64,000 nt of DNA from G963663365 sp963663365 (GTDB lineage Bacteria > Hinthialibacterota > Hinthialibacteria > Hinthialibacterales > G963663365). Where the stretch lies: NCBI GenBank assembly GCA_963663365.2, contig CAXXIH010000006.1:1-64000 (forward strand). Reading direction: 5' to 3'. The position numbers and the translations under genes are program-made. Shown in pieces: positions 26,797 to 35,243 of the stretch. The notes under the pieces are model-generated. The model saw nothing but the letters and a program-made list of their open reading frames with translations, had not been told where the DNA came from and searched no databases. Positions within the stretch are counted from its first letter, which is position 1, and every line of letters starts with the position of its first letter.

Positions 26797-26898
26797 GTCA
26801 GTTTCGTGACGGGACAAGCCGGTAGGTCCCGTTGGCAACGAGAGTTAGGACCGGTCGGCACTCATTTCCAGAGCGCGGAAATGTAGCATATGGAGAAC

Positions 26899-27498
26899 CT
26901 AATTCGAGGGTGGACGACCAATAATTTTTTGAATCCAGGACTTGGGTCGGAACCACTTGTGTGAGCCTGTTGTCACAGCCATACGGTCTCCTCCCAAGCG
27001 TGGCCAATTGCTATTCGCATCATCGGCTCGGTATGGGTGCTCCAACCATGCCAAAAGTGGGTTGGATTTGCCATCACCCGGCTCATATGCGGCATTCAAG
27101 GGCCATAATTGCACCAATTTTGTATCATCATGCTTTTTGTTAAGGCGTCCTAGCATCCCTAGTGCACCGACCAGACGGTAGGAGAGATTGTCATTTTCAA
27201 CAAAAAGCACATCCGCCCGTTGACCCGCCCAGCACAGCGCATCACGAATCTCCGCCTTGCTATTTGCAGAACGAAAATCCGCCTCTGACAGATAGACCGC
27301 GAGCGGCAAATCTCCAATATCTTTTAAAGACACCGGTAAAGAGTGCAAACCCATGATCAGGATGCCGATGTCGTCCTTTCCTGGCCCGATTTTTAGAGAG
27401 TCAGCAATCCGTAAGAGGTTTGGATGACCAGGGAGGTTTGCAAATTGGGCCAATGCTTTGCCATCATGAAGGCTATGGGTGTAAACGAGAATGCTCAT
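26899..27498 (-). CDS. unknown protein translationally coupled to recO
   Basis: 199 residues, starting at the ATG that overlaps the recO stop (ATGA at 27498-27495). The frame also extends back to 27540 inside recO, but the overlap start is more natural. There is no signal peptide or membrane helix. The sequence begins SILVYTHSLHDGKAL and contains short hydrophobic strands (DIGILIMGLH, ADVLFVEND), suggesting an alpha/beta fold. The C-terminus is basic (SHKWFRPKSWIQKIIGRPPSN). I recognise no family. Coupling to recO hints at a role near DNA repair or at shared dosage, but this is only context. Confidence 0.65.
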   Translation of the reverse strand: MSILVYTHSLHDGKALAQFANLPGHPNLLRIADSLKIGPGKDDIGILIMGLHSLPVSLKDIGDLPLAVYLSEADFRSANSKAEIRDALCWAGQRADVLFVENDNLSYRLVGALGMLGRLNKKHDDTKLVQLWPLNAAYEPGDGKSNPLLAWLEHPYRADDANSNWPRLGGDRMAVTTGSHKWFRPKSWIQKIIGRPPSN

Positions 27499-28235
27499 CC
27501 CATTAGTTCCTCTAAAAAACGCCAAGCCTTTGGCTGCCAAGCCCCATGAAATTCAAGATGGTCGTGCACAATGGCCATCATATCTTTGACATCGGGATCA
27601 GAAAGCGAAAGTTGTGAGGCTTTTCCACCGTTTAAAAGGTGTTGAAAAGCCTTTTGTACTGTAGGAATGACTTTCCGGCCAAGGCCTGTTTGACAGTTTG
27701 AGCAGACAATTCCACCGGCCGCCGCTGAAAACATCCAATTCGTATCATCTTTGGCTCCACAACGTATACAGCTTCCAAATGATGGTGCGAGACCGGTCTC
27801 AGAGAGCATCCGCACATGAAATGCGACCAGCTCCAAACATTTAGGAGAATGTGTCTCCCAATAGGAAAGCGAAGCGCAAAGCAGCTGGAAGATGTCCGGA
27901 ATGGGATCCGAATCCTCAGTAAGTGCATCTACCAGTTCGACAGCGCATGCGGCATATCCCAGGCGGGTGATATCGTTTTGCAGAGTTTGATGGTAATGGA
28001 CCAGAGCGGCTTGAGTTACCGTCCATATATCTTGGTCTTCACTCCGCCCATAAAGCACGACATCAACAACATTATAAGGCTGCAATGTACCGGCAAGTTT
28101 GCTCGAAGTCTTAGAAAGTGAGGGCGCTTTGGCCGTACGTTTTCCGAGCTGTTGTCCAACAAGCGTCAACATCGCGTCGGCATCGCGGAGTTTGCGGCGT
28201 CTTATGACCAACATTCGATCTTGAACCTGCGGCAT
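27495..28235 (-). CDS. recO: DNA repair protein RecO
   Basis: 246 residues. An OB-fold N-terminus (VIRRRKLRDADAMLTLVGQQ, then LQPYNVVDVVLYGR) is followed by the helical domain and a four-Cys zinc site (CIRCG...CSNC) seen in many RecO proteins. RecO loads RecA onto SSB-coated single-stranded DNA with RecR. ATG 28235 is chosen over a GTG three bases upstream; AAGGG lies eight bases before it. Its stop overlaps the start of the following unknown gene. The intergenic space to the divergent small ORF at 28286 is only 50 bases. Confidence 0.85.
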   Translation of the reverse strand: MPQVQDRMLVIRRRKLRDADAMLTLVGQQLGKRTAKAPSLSKTSSKLAGTLQPYNVVDVVLYGRSEDQDIWTVTQAALVHYHQTLQNDITRLGYAACAVELVDALTEDSDPIPDIFQLLCASLSYWETHSPKCLELVAFHVRMLSETGLAPSFGSCIRCGAKDDTNWMFSAAAGGIVCSNCQTGLGRKVIPTVQKAFQHLLNGGKASQLSLSDPDVKDMMAIVHDHLEFHGAWQPKAWRFLEELMG

Positions 28236-28285
28236 CACTTTTGCCCTTCACTCTGTGAGGCATACTATATGTAGATGATAGAAAA

Positions 28286-28447
28286 ATGGCTGGTTTCTTT
28301 AATTCTTTCAAACGGTGGTGGCGCAGTCTAAAAACCAATGCCACGGGCGGATTGCTTTGCGATTCGTGCAAATTAAATTATGGCAATGTCTGCAACCGCC
28401 CCGAACGCCCCAATGCAAAAAATTGCCCTGAATACATGCCTAAATAA
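28286..28447 (+). CDS. small four-cysteine protein
   Basis: 53 residues, below usual ORF cut-offs. It starts MAGFFNSFKRWWRSLKTN, a basic, amphipathic and Trp-rich segment. The second half is CDSCKLNYGNVCNRPERPNA then KNCPEY, with four Cys in a C-x2-C-x7-C-x10-C arrangement. This resembles small zinc-ribbon-like proteins that occur in PVC-related genomes with an RPERPNA-type core, but that comparison is from memory. No strong ribosome binding site is present. The codon pattern and Cys spacing favour a real gene. It is divergent from recO. Confidence 0.5.
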   Translation: MAGFFNSFKRWWRSLKTNATGGLLCDSCKLNYGNVCNRPERPNAKNCPEYMPK

Positions 28448-28545
28448 TTGGCAGGCGTGTTTGTAGTCTTTTTTAAGCATTCAACGCATTGGCAGGTAAT
28501 TTGTGCCCGGATGAATCCGGATATAAATCCATAGACCCGGGAATC

Positions 28546-29157
28546 TCACGGTCTCCACTTCATGAAATTTTCGAGCATGCGGAGACCGACCGGACCGCTT
28601 TTTTCCAAGTGGAATTGTGTTGCGATGATATTTCCCCGGGCGACGGCACTGGCAAATTCGACTGCATAATCCGTTCGGCCGATGACAATATGATCATTGG
28701 CCGGTACGGGATAATAAGAATTCACAAAATAAAATTCCGTGTTGTCCGGAACGCCTTCAAATATGGGGTGATTTTGTTCTTGACGGACTTGGTTCCAGCC
28801 GATTTGAGGGACTTTAAATCCGGCATCGAGCGGAAACTGTTTGACTTCACCTTGTAAGAGTCCCAAACAATTGGCGTTGTCCTCTTCGCTGTGTTCAAAG
28901 AGGATTTGAATACCAATACAGATACCCAAAAGCGGATCGCCTTGGCTTACATGGCCGGTCAATGCTTCATCCAATCCTGAACTGCGCAAGGCATCCATGG
29001 CCGCACCCGCCGCACCAACACCGGGAAAAATAACGCGTTCCGCTTTCGCGACTTTGACGGGATCGCCGGTGACTTCGGCTTCGAAACCCAAGCCCGCTAC
29101 GGCGCGCTCAACGCTGGCCAAATTTCCCGCACCATAATCAACAATTACTGTTTTCAT
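28546..29157 (-). CDS. hisH: imidazole glycerol phosphate synthase glutaminase subunit HisH
   Basis: 203 residues, a class I glutamine amidotransferase. The opening VDYGAGNLASVERA, the nucleophile motif LLGICIGIQ (Cys near 79), VPQIGWN, FYFVNSYY and the His/Glu pair QFHLEKSG are as in HisH. The usual HPEKS has Leu in place of Pro here; the catalytic His and Glu remain. HisH provides ammonia to HisF for the fifth step of histidine synthesis. No other his gene is in the window, so the pathway genes are scattered. Confidence 0.92.
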   Translation of the reverse strand: MKTVIVDYGAGNLASVERAVAGLGFEAEVTGDPVKVAKAERVIFPGVGAAGAAMDALRSSGLDEALTGHVSQGDPLLGICIGIQILFEHSEEDNANCLGLLQGEVKQFPLDAGFKVPQIGWNQVRQEQNHPIFEGVPDNTEFYFVNSYYPVPANDHIVIGRTDYAVEFASAVARGNIIATQFHLEKSGPVGLRMLENFMKWRP

Positions 29158-29400
29158 CGTAATTCAACCTGTTTTATCTGCGGATCCACACAGAAGGACC
29201 ACTTTATGAAGACAGTCTAGCGCCATTCTCCACTTTTCGCGCAGGCAACCGGGGCTGTCCATAACAGATGTAAATGTGCGAGGGTGAAGCCAGAGGTGTG
29301 TAAATGCAAATGCCCGGGATGGCATGTAATTGACAAGGAAATGGGTTAATCTACTGCCCCCCTTGGGAGATGGGAACAACAATACGGGAGATGAGAGGAC

Positions 29401-31518
29401 ATGGCTCAATCCAAAAAAACTGCATCAAAACATTCCGGTACTGTAGGTAAGAAAAGGGCGGCATCTTCGCGGAAGAAGCCCGCTATCAAGAAATCAGCAA
29501 CAAAAAAAAGCGCAAAGAAAAAAACGACAAAATCATTAAAACAAACGAAAACTGCGCATGATTCCGCAACGCACGGACATGAAGCAATCGAAGCTTTGTT
29601 GAAGGAGGAACGGATTTTTTCTCCCTCACCCAAGTTCCGGGAAAAAGCGGTACTCAAAACGAATAAACTCCACAAACAGGCTCAAAAAGACCGTCTGGGC
29701 TATTGGGAGAACCAAGCCAAAGAACTGCATTGGTTCAAAAAATGGAACAAGGTTTTGGATTGGAAACCGCCATTTGCCCAGTGGTTTGTGGGCGGTAAAA
29801 CCAACATTGCCTACAACTGTTTGGACCGGCACATCGAAAATGGAATACGCAACAAAGCCGCGCTGATTTGGGAAGGCGAGCCCGGCGAATCGCGTACCTT
29901 GACGTATTGGCAGCTCTATCGGGATGTCAATAAATTCGCCAATGCGCTGAAATCACTGGGCGTGAAAAAAGGCGACCGGGTTGCGATCTATATGCCCATG
30001 ATCCCCGAACTGGCGATTGCCATGCTGGCCTGTGCGCGGATCGGAGCGATTCACAGCGTTGTTTTTGGTGGTTTTTCGGCCGAGTCACTGCGCGACCGTA
30101 TTAACGATTCCAAATGCAAGATTTTAATCACAGCCGACGGGGGATACCGCCGCGGCACCATTGTTCCCCTTAAACACGATGCGGACCATGCTTTAGAAGA
30201 ATGTCCGTCGATTCAACATGTCGTTGTTGTGAAACGCGGCGATTTTACGATTCATATGCAGGAAGGCCGCGATCACTGGTGGCATCGGTTGATGGACGAT
30301 GCCGGCGACTATTGCGAACCGGCAAAACTCGATGCCGAAGATGTTCTGTTTATTTTGTATACATCCGGCACAACCGGAAAACCCAAAGGAATCGTGCATA
30401 CGACCGGCGGGTATATGGTGGGTTGTTATACTACGTCAAAATACGTATTCGATCTGCGCGATGACGATGTTTTTTGGTGTACCGCCGATTGCGGCTGGAT
30501 CACCGGGCACAGCTATATTGTTTATGGGCCGATGCTGAACGGTGCGACACAGGTTATGTATGAAGGCGCGCCTAATTGGCCCGAAAACGACCGGTTTTGG
30601 GAATTGTGTCATAAATATGGTGTCAGTGTTTTTTATACCGCCCCAACAGCCATCCGGGCTTTTATGAAGTGGGGCAGGCAGTGGCCTGCGAAACACGACC
30701 TCTCCCGCCTGCGTTTATTGGGAACGGTCGGTGAGCCGATCAATCCCGAGGCCTGGATATGGTATCACGAACATATCGGCGGCAAGCGTTGCCCGATTGT
30801 CGATACGTGGTGGCAGACCGAAACGGGCAGCATCATGGTTTCGCCTCTTCCGGGTCTCACGGCCACAAAACCCGGCTCAACCACAAAGCCGTTGCCCGGG
30901 ATCACAATGGCCATCTTGGATGAGGCCGGAGAAGAAATCGGTGTCGGTGGCGGGTATTTGGCGATCACCGAACCTTGGCCGAGCATGCTGCGCGGGATTT
31001 GGGGTGATAAGCGGCGCTTCAGGCAACAATATTGGAGCAAATGGAAGAATGTCTATTTTACCGGCGATGGGGCTAAGCGGGATAAAGACGGGTATTTGTG
31101 GATTTTAGGCCGTGTAGATGACGTCATGAATGTTTCCGGGCACCGTATTTCCACGATGGAAGTCGAGAGTGCCCTGGTCGATCACCATGCCGTGGCCGAA
31201 TCGGCGGTTGTGGCGATTCACCATGATCTTAAAGGCCAGGCCATTGCGGCTTTTGTCAGTGTAAAAGGCCGGGTTGTGCCGACCCGGTTGCTGGAAGAAG
31301 AACTCCGTGAGCATGTCGCCAAAAAGATTGGGCCGATTGCCCGTCCGGAGATGATCATTTTCTCCGCCGACCTGCCTAAAACCCGGTCAGGGAAGATTAT
31401 GCGCCGTCTGCTTCGCGATATTGCCGAAGGCCGCGCTCTGGGCGATGTCACGACCTTGGCGGATAGCACCGTGGTGCATGACCTAAAGCAGAAATACGAA
31501 GAAGAGTACGGAGACTGA
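29401..31518 (+). CDS. acs: acetyl-CoA synthetase (AMP-forming) with Lys-rich N-terminal tail
   Basis: 705 residues; the usual length is about 650. The enzyme core has YTSGTTGKPKGIVHTTGGY (ATP loop), WWQTETGS, GRVDDVMNVSGHR and the C-terminal PKTRSGKIMRR, whose Lys is the site of regulatory acetylation. It makes acetyl-CoA from acetate via acetyl-AMP. The first 51 residues contain 17 Lys and 2 Arg mixed with Ala, Ser and Thr (SRKKPAIKKSATKKSAKKK), as in histone H1 or bacterial H1-like proteins. GAGAGGAC directly before the ATG supports this start, so the tail is probably made. A strong stem-loop follows the gene. Confidence 0.95.
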   Translation: MAQSKKTASKHSGTVGKKRAASSRKKPAIKKSATKKSAKKKTTKSLKQTKTAHDSATHGHEAIEALLKEERIFSPSPKFREKAVLKTNKLHKQAQKDRLGYWENQAKELHWFKKWNKVLDWKPPFAQWFVGGKTNIAYNCLDRHIENGIRNKAALIWEGEPGESRTLTYWQLYRDVNKFANALKSLGVKKGDRVAIYMPMIPELAIAMLACARIGAIHSVVFGGFSAESLRDRINDSKCKILITADGGYRRGTIVPLKHDADHALEECPSIQHVVVVKRGDFTIHMQEGRDHWWHRLMDDAGDYCEPAKLDAEDVLFILYTSGTTGKPKGIVHTTGGYMVGCYTTSKYVFDLRDDDVFWCTADCGWITGHSYIVYGPMLNGATQVMYEGAPNWPENDRFWELCHKYGVSVFYTAPTAIRAFMKWGRQWPAKHDLSRLRLLGTVGEPINPEAWIWYHEHIGGKRCPIVDTWWQTETGSIMVSPLPGLTATKPGSTTKPLPGITMAILDEAGEEIGVGGGYLAITEPWPSMLRGIWGDKRRFRQQYWSKWKNVYFTGDGAKRDKDGYLWILGRVDDVMNVSGHRISTMEVESALVDHHAVAESAVVAIHHDLKGQAIAAFVSVKGRVVPTRLLEEELREHVAKKIGPIARPEMIIFSADLPKTRSGKIMRRLLRDIAEGRALGDVTTLADSTVVHDLKQKYEEEYGD

Positions 31519-31544
31519 TCCGGAATTCATAAGGACTGCCGGGC

Positions 31545-31571
31545 GCCGGACCTCGAATTTTGAGGTCCGGC
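31545..31571 (+). terminator. stem-loop after acs
   Basis: A perfect 10-bp stem, GCCGGACCTC/GAGGTCCGGC, with a 7-base loop, 27 bases after the stop. There is no T-run, so it may be a weak terminator or an RNA-stabilising hairpin. Confidence 0.5.
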
Positions 31572-31620
31572 CTCGTTATCATTGCGCACTTGGTGCAGGA
31601 ATTGGTTATACTGCGGCATC

Positions 31621-33126
31621 ATGATACGTCTGTGTTTGCTCCTCCTAACCGCTTTTTGGGCCGCTTCGCTCTCCGCTGAAGAAATCATCACCGAGTCTTT
31701 GCGTACGTTGGAACATGACGGGGCCGTGATTTCGATGTCAATTGCCTCCGATGGTTCCGATGTCGTCACGGTGAGTGTGGGCGAAGAGGGCATCTCCGGT
31801 TCGCCGACGATTTTGGAATGCACCGGCGCAGTGCGCTTGTGGAGTTCTTTCGGCGGAAATGTGTTGCGTACCTACGAATTGGAAGATGACGATCCGGACA
31901 CTTATGTGTGCATGTTGGCTGCCGCGCTCAATACACAGCAAAAGCAGGTATTGACCGGAAGCAGCGAAGGGATCGGATATCTTTTCGATTTAAATACTGG
32001 GAAAATCGAGGGAACCTTTTCCGGTCATGCCGATGTTATTTTAGATGCCGCCTTTTCACCAAAGTCGAATCAAGTGGCCACCGGAAGCGCGGATAATACG
32101 GCGCGGCTTTGGAATTCAAAAACCGGCGCTGTTGAACAGGTTTTTAATCACGGCGACCGGGTTTGGTCGATCTCTTTTTCGCCTAAAGGCGACCGCCTGC
32201 TTACTGCAGGAAACGATACACTGGCCAAATTGTGGGATACAACCAGCGGCTCGTTGATTCGCACGTTCGATGGTCATAACGATTGGATTGTATCTTCGGA
32301 TTATGCTCCCGATAACAAAAGAATCGTAACCGCGAGTTTGGATCAGAATGCAAAGATTTGGGATATTGAAACAGGGGCTGTCATCGTATCTCTGTATCAT
32401 GAAGTCCCGATCTGGTCTGTGGCTTTCACACCGGATGGCGACGCAGTGGCCACCGGCTCGGCCAATGGTGAGGTTAACCTTTGGGATGCCGCAACCGGCG
32501 AATTGTTGCGTAGCTATGTGGGCCATACCCGGCAAGTGAATGCGGTCGGATTCTCGCCGGACGGTGTGCGTCTTTTTTCGGCCAGCGATGACAAAACACT
32601 CAAAACCTGGGTTACAAATCTACCGGAACGCGAAGAATTCGAGTTAGTCGATACGCCAGAATATATAGAGACTGTAAGCGACCGGTTTCGGATTATCGAT
32701 GCCTATGCCGTTCCCGGCGACCTGACCTGGGTTGATGGAATCTTGGTACGTATGGACCGTATGGATTTGGACATCTCCGATGCCTTGCCTATCGGACCCA
32801 GCCAAATTCTGCGCCGGGCTTCCCGCCTGACCGCTTCCAAGAACCTGACCGGATACGCGATTGTGATGAGCTCTACCAATGAGGGCAACCGCGCAGTCGT
32901 ACAGACCAACGACAAAAAGTATATGCTGGAGATGCTGGGATTTGCCGACGGAGTTTTGTATCTCTACCTGCCCAGAGACAAAATTATTGTCCGCGTAACC
33001 GGCAGCTGGGGTGAAGGCGTAGGAACGGGCAGTGGAAGTTCTTCAGCCGATCTCAACGTAGATGGCAAGATTGATTCCTTGGATCTGCTGCAATTCAGCA
33101 CGCGTTGGCATCAATCGTCGTACTGA
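31621..33126 (+). CDS. secreted WD40 propeller with C-terminal half dockerin
   Basis: 501 residues from the ATG at 31621, which begins a clean signal peptide (IRLCLLLLTAFWAASLSAEE). About seven WD40 repeats follow (for instance AAFSPKSNQVATGSADNTAR and VAFTPDGDAVATGSANGEVN), enough for one closed propeller. A beta-rich region of about 110 residues leads to a Gly/Ser linker and the last 25 residues, ADLNVDGKIDSLDLLQFSTR. That is one dockerin calcium loop (D-x-N-x-D-G-x-I-D-x-x-D) plus helix; the second loop is missing. Exported WD40 proteins usually display binding surfaces. The half dockerin suggests attachment to a partner such as the cohesin-like proteins at 23-26 kb, which is inference. 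Confidence 0.75.
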   Translation: MIRLCLLLLTAFWAASLSAEEIITESLRTLEHDGAVISMSIASDGSDVVTVSVGEEGISGSPTILECTGAVRLWSSFGGNVLRTYELEDDDPDTYVCMLAAALNTQQKQVLTGSSEGIGYLFDLNTGKIEGTFSGHADVILDAAFSPKSNQVATGSADNTARLWNSKTGAVEQVFNHGDRVWSISFSPKGDRLLTAGNDTLAKLWDTTSGSLIRTFDGHNDWIVSSDYAPDNKRIVTASLDQNAKIWDIETGAVIVSLYHEVPIWSVAFTPDGDAVATGSANGEVNLWDAATGELLRSYVGHTRQVNAVGFSPDGVRLFSASDDKTLKTWVTNLPEREEFELVDTPEYIETVSDRFRIIDAYAVPGDLTWVDGILVRMDRMDLDISDALPIGPSQILRRASRLTASKNLTGYAIVMSSTNEGNRAVVQTNDKKYMLEMLGFADGVLYLYLPRDKIIVRVTGSWGEGVGTGSGSSSADLNVDGKIDSLDLLQFSTRWHQSSY

Positions 33127-33160
33127 AGTTTTTAGTTTTCCCGGATTTTCTATAACACAT

Positions 33161-34066
33161 TTAGGAACGGGTGCGCCGTCCGGACTTATTTGTTTTTTTA
33201 TCCGTTTGCGGCGGTTCGTAAACAGGCCGTCCGATCGGTCGTGTGCGCAGTGTTCCCGCCGCTGCTTCACGAATCCGTTTTTGGGCAATTTTTACATACT
33301 TGGCGACAATTTCCGCTCCCGCGCCCCGGCGTTTGTTTTTGATTGCGGCGGCCAGTGTTGTCCCAACTCCCATAAACGGATCCAGCACCCAATCTCCTTC
33401 GCGGGTCATCGAAAGAATCAGCCGTTCCACCAATTCCACCGGGAATTGACAGGGGTGTTCGGTCTTTTCCACATGGTTGTGTTTCACATTGGGGATTACC
33501 CACACATCCCCGGGATTCTTTCCCAGCGGATTGCATGAAAGCGCGCCTGCTTTGGGGCCTTTGTAGTGCTTTTTGTTGGGGTATTTTTGGGGGATGCGGA
33601 TCGGATCGAGATCGAAGTAGTAATCGTCTCCCTTGGTAAACCACAAGATCGTTTCGTATCGCCCCGAAAACCTCTTACTACAATGCAGACCATGCTCGAA
33701 ATGCCAGACAATCCGGTTCCGCAGGGTCAAACCGCATTCTGTGGCGATTTGATAGATGGGGATATCGAGGGGGAGTATCGAATTCTTTGTGATGTAGTTG
33801 CCGACTTCCCAGCATAGACTTCCGCCTGGCGCCAGTGCATTTGTGCAGGCGCAAATGACTTCCCGCTGCAATTGCAGATAGTGATCAAGCGCTTTTTTCT
33901 TTTCGTAGACCTTCCCGATGTTATAAGGAGGCGAAGTCACAACCAAACGCATACGGCCTGCCGGTATTGTCTCAATTAGTTCCCGGCAATCTCCTTGAAA
34001 GACAACTGCCCGTGCCCGGGAATTGAATTTTGAGGCAATGGAGATTGTACGTTGTCCTTTTGTCAT
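33161..34066 (-). CDS. site-specific DNA methyltransferase, orphan (N4-cytosine or N6-adenine)
   Basis: 301 residues. The catalytic motif TSPPYNIG (residues 44-51) is followed much later by the SAM-binding motif DPFMGVGTT (about 240), the order of beta-class amino-methyltransferases. SPPY is more common in N4-cytosine enzymes, while many N6-adenine enzymes have DPPY, so N4mC is somewhat favoured. A target recognition region lies between them (RNRIVWHFEHGLHCSKRFSG). No restriction endonuclease or second subunit is adjacent. The neighbours are a WD40 protein (convergent) and a CPBP protease. The C-terminal 30 residues are basic and disordered (TDKKTNKSGRRTRS). Confidence 0.85.
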   Translation of the reverse strand: MTKGQRTISIASKFNSRARAVVFQGDCRELIETIPAGRMRLVVTSPPYNIGKVYEKKKALDHYLQLQREVICACTNALAPGGSLCWEVGNYITKNSILPLDIPIYQIATECGLTLRNRIVWHFEHGLHCSKRFSGRYETILWFTKGDDYYFDLDPIRIPQKYPNKKHYKGPKAGALSCNPLGKNPGDVWVIPNVKHNHVEKTEHPCQFPVELVERLILSMTREGDWVLDPFMGVGTTLAAAIKNKRRGAGAEIVAKYVKIAQKRIREAAAGTLRTRPIGRPVYEPPQTDKKTNKSGRRTRS

Positions 34067-34117
34067 TGGTAGATGCTTTCGGTTTGAGACGAGGAATATT
34101 ATGGGTGGCCTTTTGAT

Positions 34118-35047
34118 CTATACAGCAGACTTCTCGTTTTCTATCAGCATTCCCCGCCGGATAAAAAGAGCGAGAAGCGGGATTAAAAGCAGCAATGCGG
34201 CAGGCCCCAGAAGACCGTCGTAAACCTGGCTCCCGCCGAGCCAGATATTGGAGTCTCCGGACCGTTTAAACGCCTGCCCGAGAGATTTGATATAGAACAC
34301 CCAGCCGAAATGCAAGCCGGTTGAGAGAAAGAGGCTGCCGGTGCCTATTGTGGCATAGCAAAGCACTGCGCCCACCATAAAAATCCCCGCAAACGCCACC
34401 ATGTTGAGTTCATGGACGATGCCCGAAAGCAGACCTCCAGCGATGACAAAACCGTCATACCAGCGGAGCGTATCCGGATTGAAATCTGTGGCTTCCCCTG
34501 TAAAGAAGTGCATGCTTCCAAACACGGCGCTGCAAATGACAATCGCCATAAAAGTCGAGAAGTGTCTACGTAATGCTTTAAGCAGCAAACCACGAAATAG
34601 GTATTCCTCAAGTGCGGCGATGACAGCCGCCGAAAGAGCCGCACCGGCAATGCGTCCCGCCCACTGCCCAAACGAGTCCTCGCCTGAGAAATAGCGGTAT
34701 TGGCTATAAAGGTGCAGAAGTGAAATACACCCCATCGATAGAAAGCCGAGTAGACTCCCAAAAATTAGGTTATGCCATGCGCCTGTGTGGATGGCGAATC
34801 CCGCCTGGGCCGGTTTGGGCAAATGCAGCGCCCGGAGTTGGGTGAGCACAGCCAGGATGGCCATGATCATAAAAATCCGCCGGGCAATTTTGCCGGCTGT
34901 ATAGTCATCCCATCCCACACTGCGAAGCAGTGAAACAATGGGAGGGACGAGCAAACAGCCGATTACCAGACTTGCCACAAGGACTATGGCAAGGCGTAAC
35001 CAAGGCCGTTTGGCAGGTACTGTCGGTTGGGATTCAGGTTCAAGCAT
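34118..35047 (-). CDS. CPBP family intramembrane glutamic endopeptidase
   Basis: 309 residues with about eight hydrophobic segments. The motif EEYLFRG (near residue 170) and the following SAVFGSMHFF and IVHELNMVAF segments give the conserved Glu-Glu, Arg and His residues of the CPBP/Rce1-like (Abi) family. Members cleave peptides or prenylated proteins within the membrane, and several act in immunity to self bacteriocins or in protein maturation. No bacteriocin or substrate gene is visible nearby. Confidence 0.85.
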   Translation of the reverse strand: MLEPESQPTVPAKRPWLRLAIVLVASLVIGCLLVPPIVSLLRSVGWDDYTAGKIARRIFMIMAILAVLTQLRALHLPKPAQAGFAIHTGAWHNLIFGSLLGFLSMGCISLLHLYSQYRYFSGEDSFGQWAGRIAGAALSAAVIAALEEYLFRGLLLKALRRHFSTFMAIVICSAVFGSMHFFTGEATDFNPDTLRWYDGFVIAGGLLSGIVHELNMVAFAGIFMVGAVLCYATIGTGSLFLSTGLHFGWVFYIKSLGQAFKRSGDSNIWLGGSQVYDGLLGPAALLLLIPLLALFIRRGMLIENEKSAV

Positions 35048-35185
35048 GATTTAAGAAAGGTATTTCTTATAAGGCTATGCTTCGTGCGCTTCAGGGTCAA
35101 ACGAATGCGTACGGACTAAGGGAATGGCGTCTCGGGGCAATTCATTCTGAATATGCCGAAGGTTGTCTTTAAAAAATCGAATCCC

Positions 35186-35218
35186 CAAAAAGAAAGAGGG
35201 CCGGCTAGGCCGGCCCTC
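35186..35218 (-). terminator. rho-independent terminator of the porin gene
   Basis: A perfect 10-bp stem, GAGGGCCGGC/GCCGGCCCTC, with a 3-base loop. It is followed on the minus strand by TTTCTTTTTGG, 26 bases after the porin stop. Confidence 0.9.
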
Positions 35219-35243
35219 AGAAACATCACTTACGAAACGGTGC

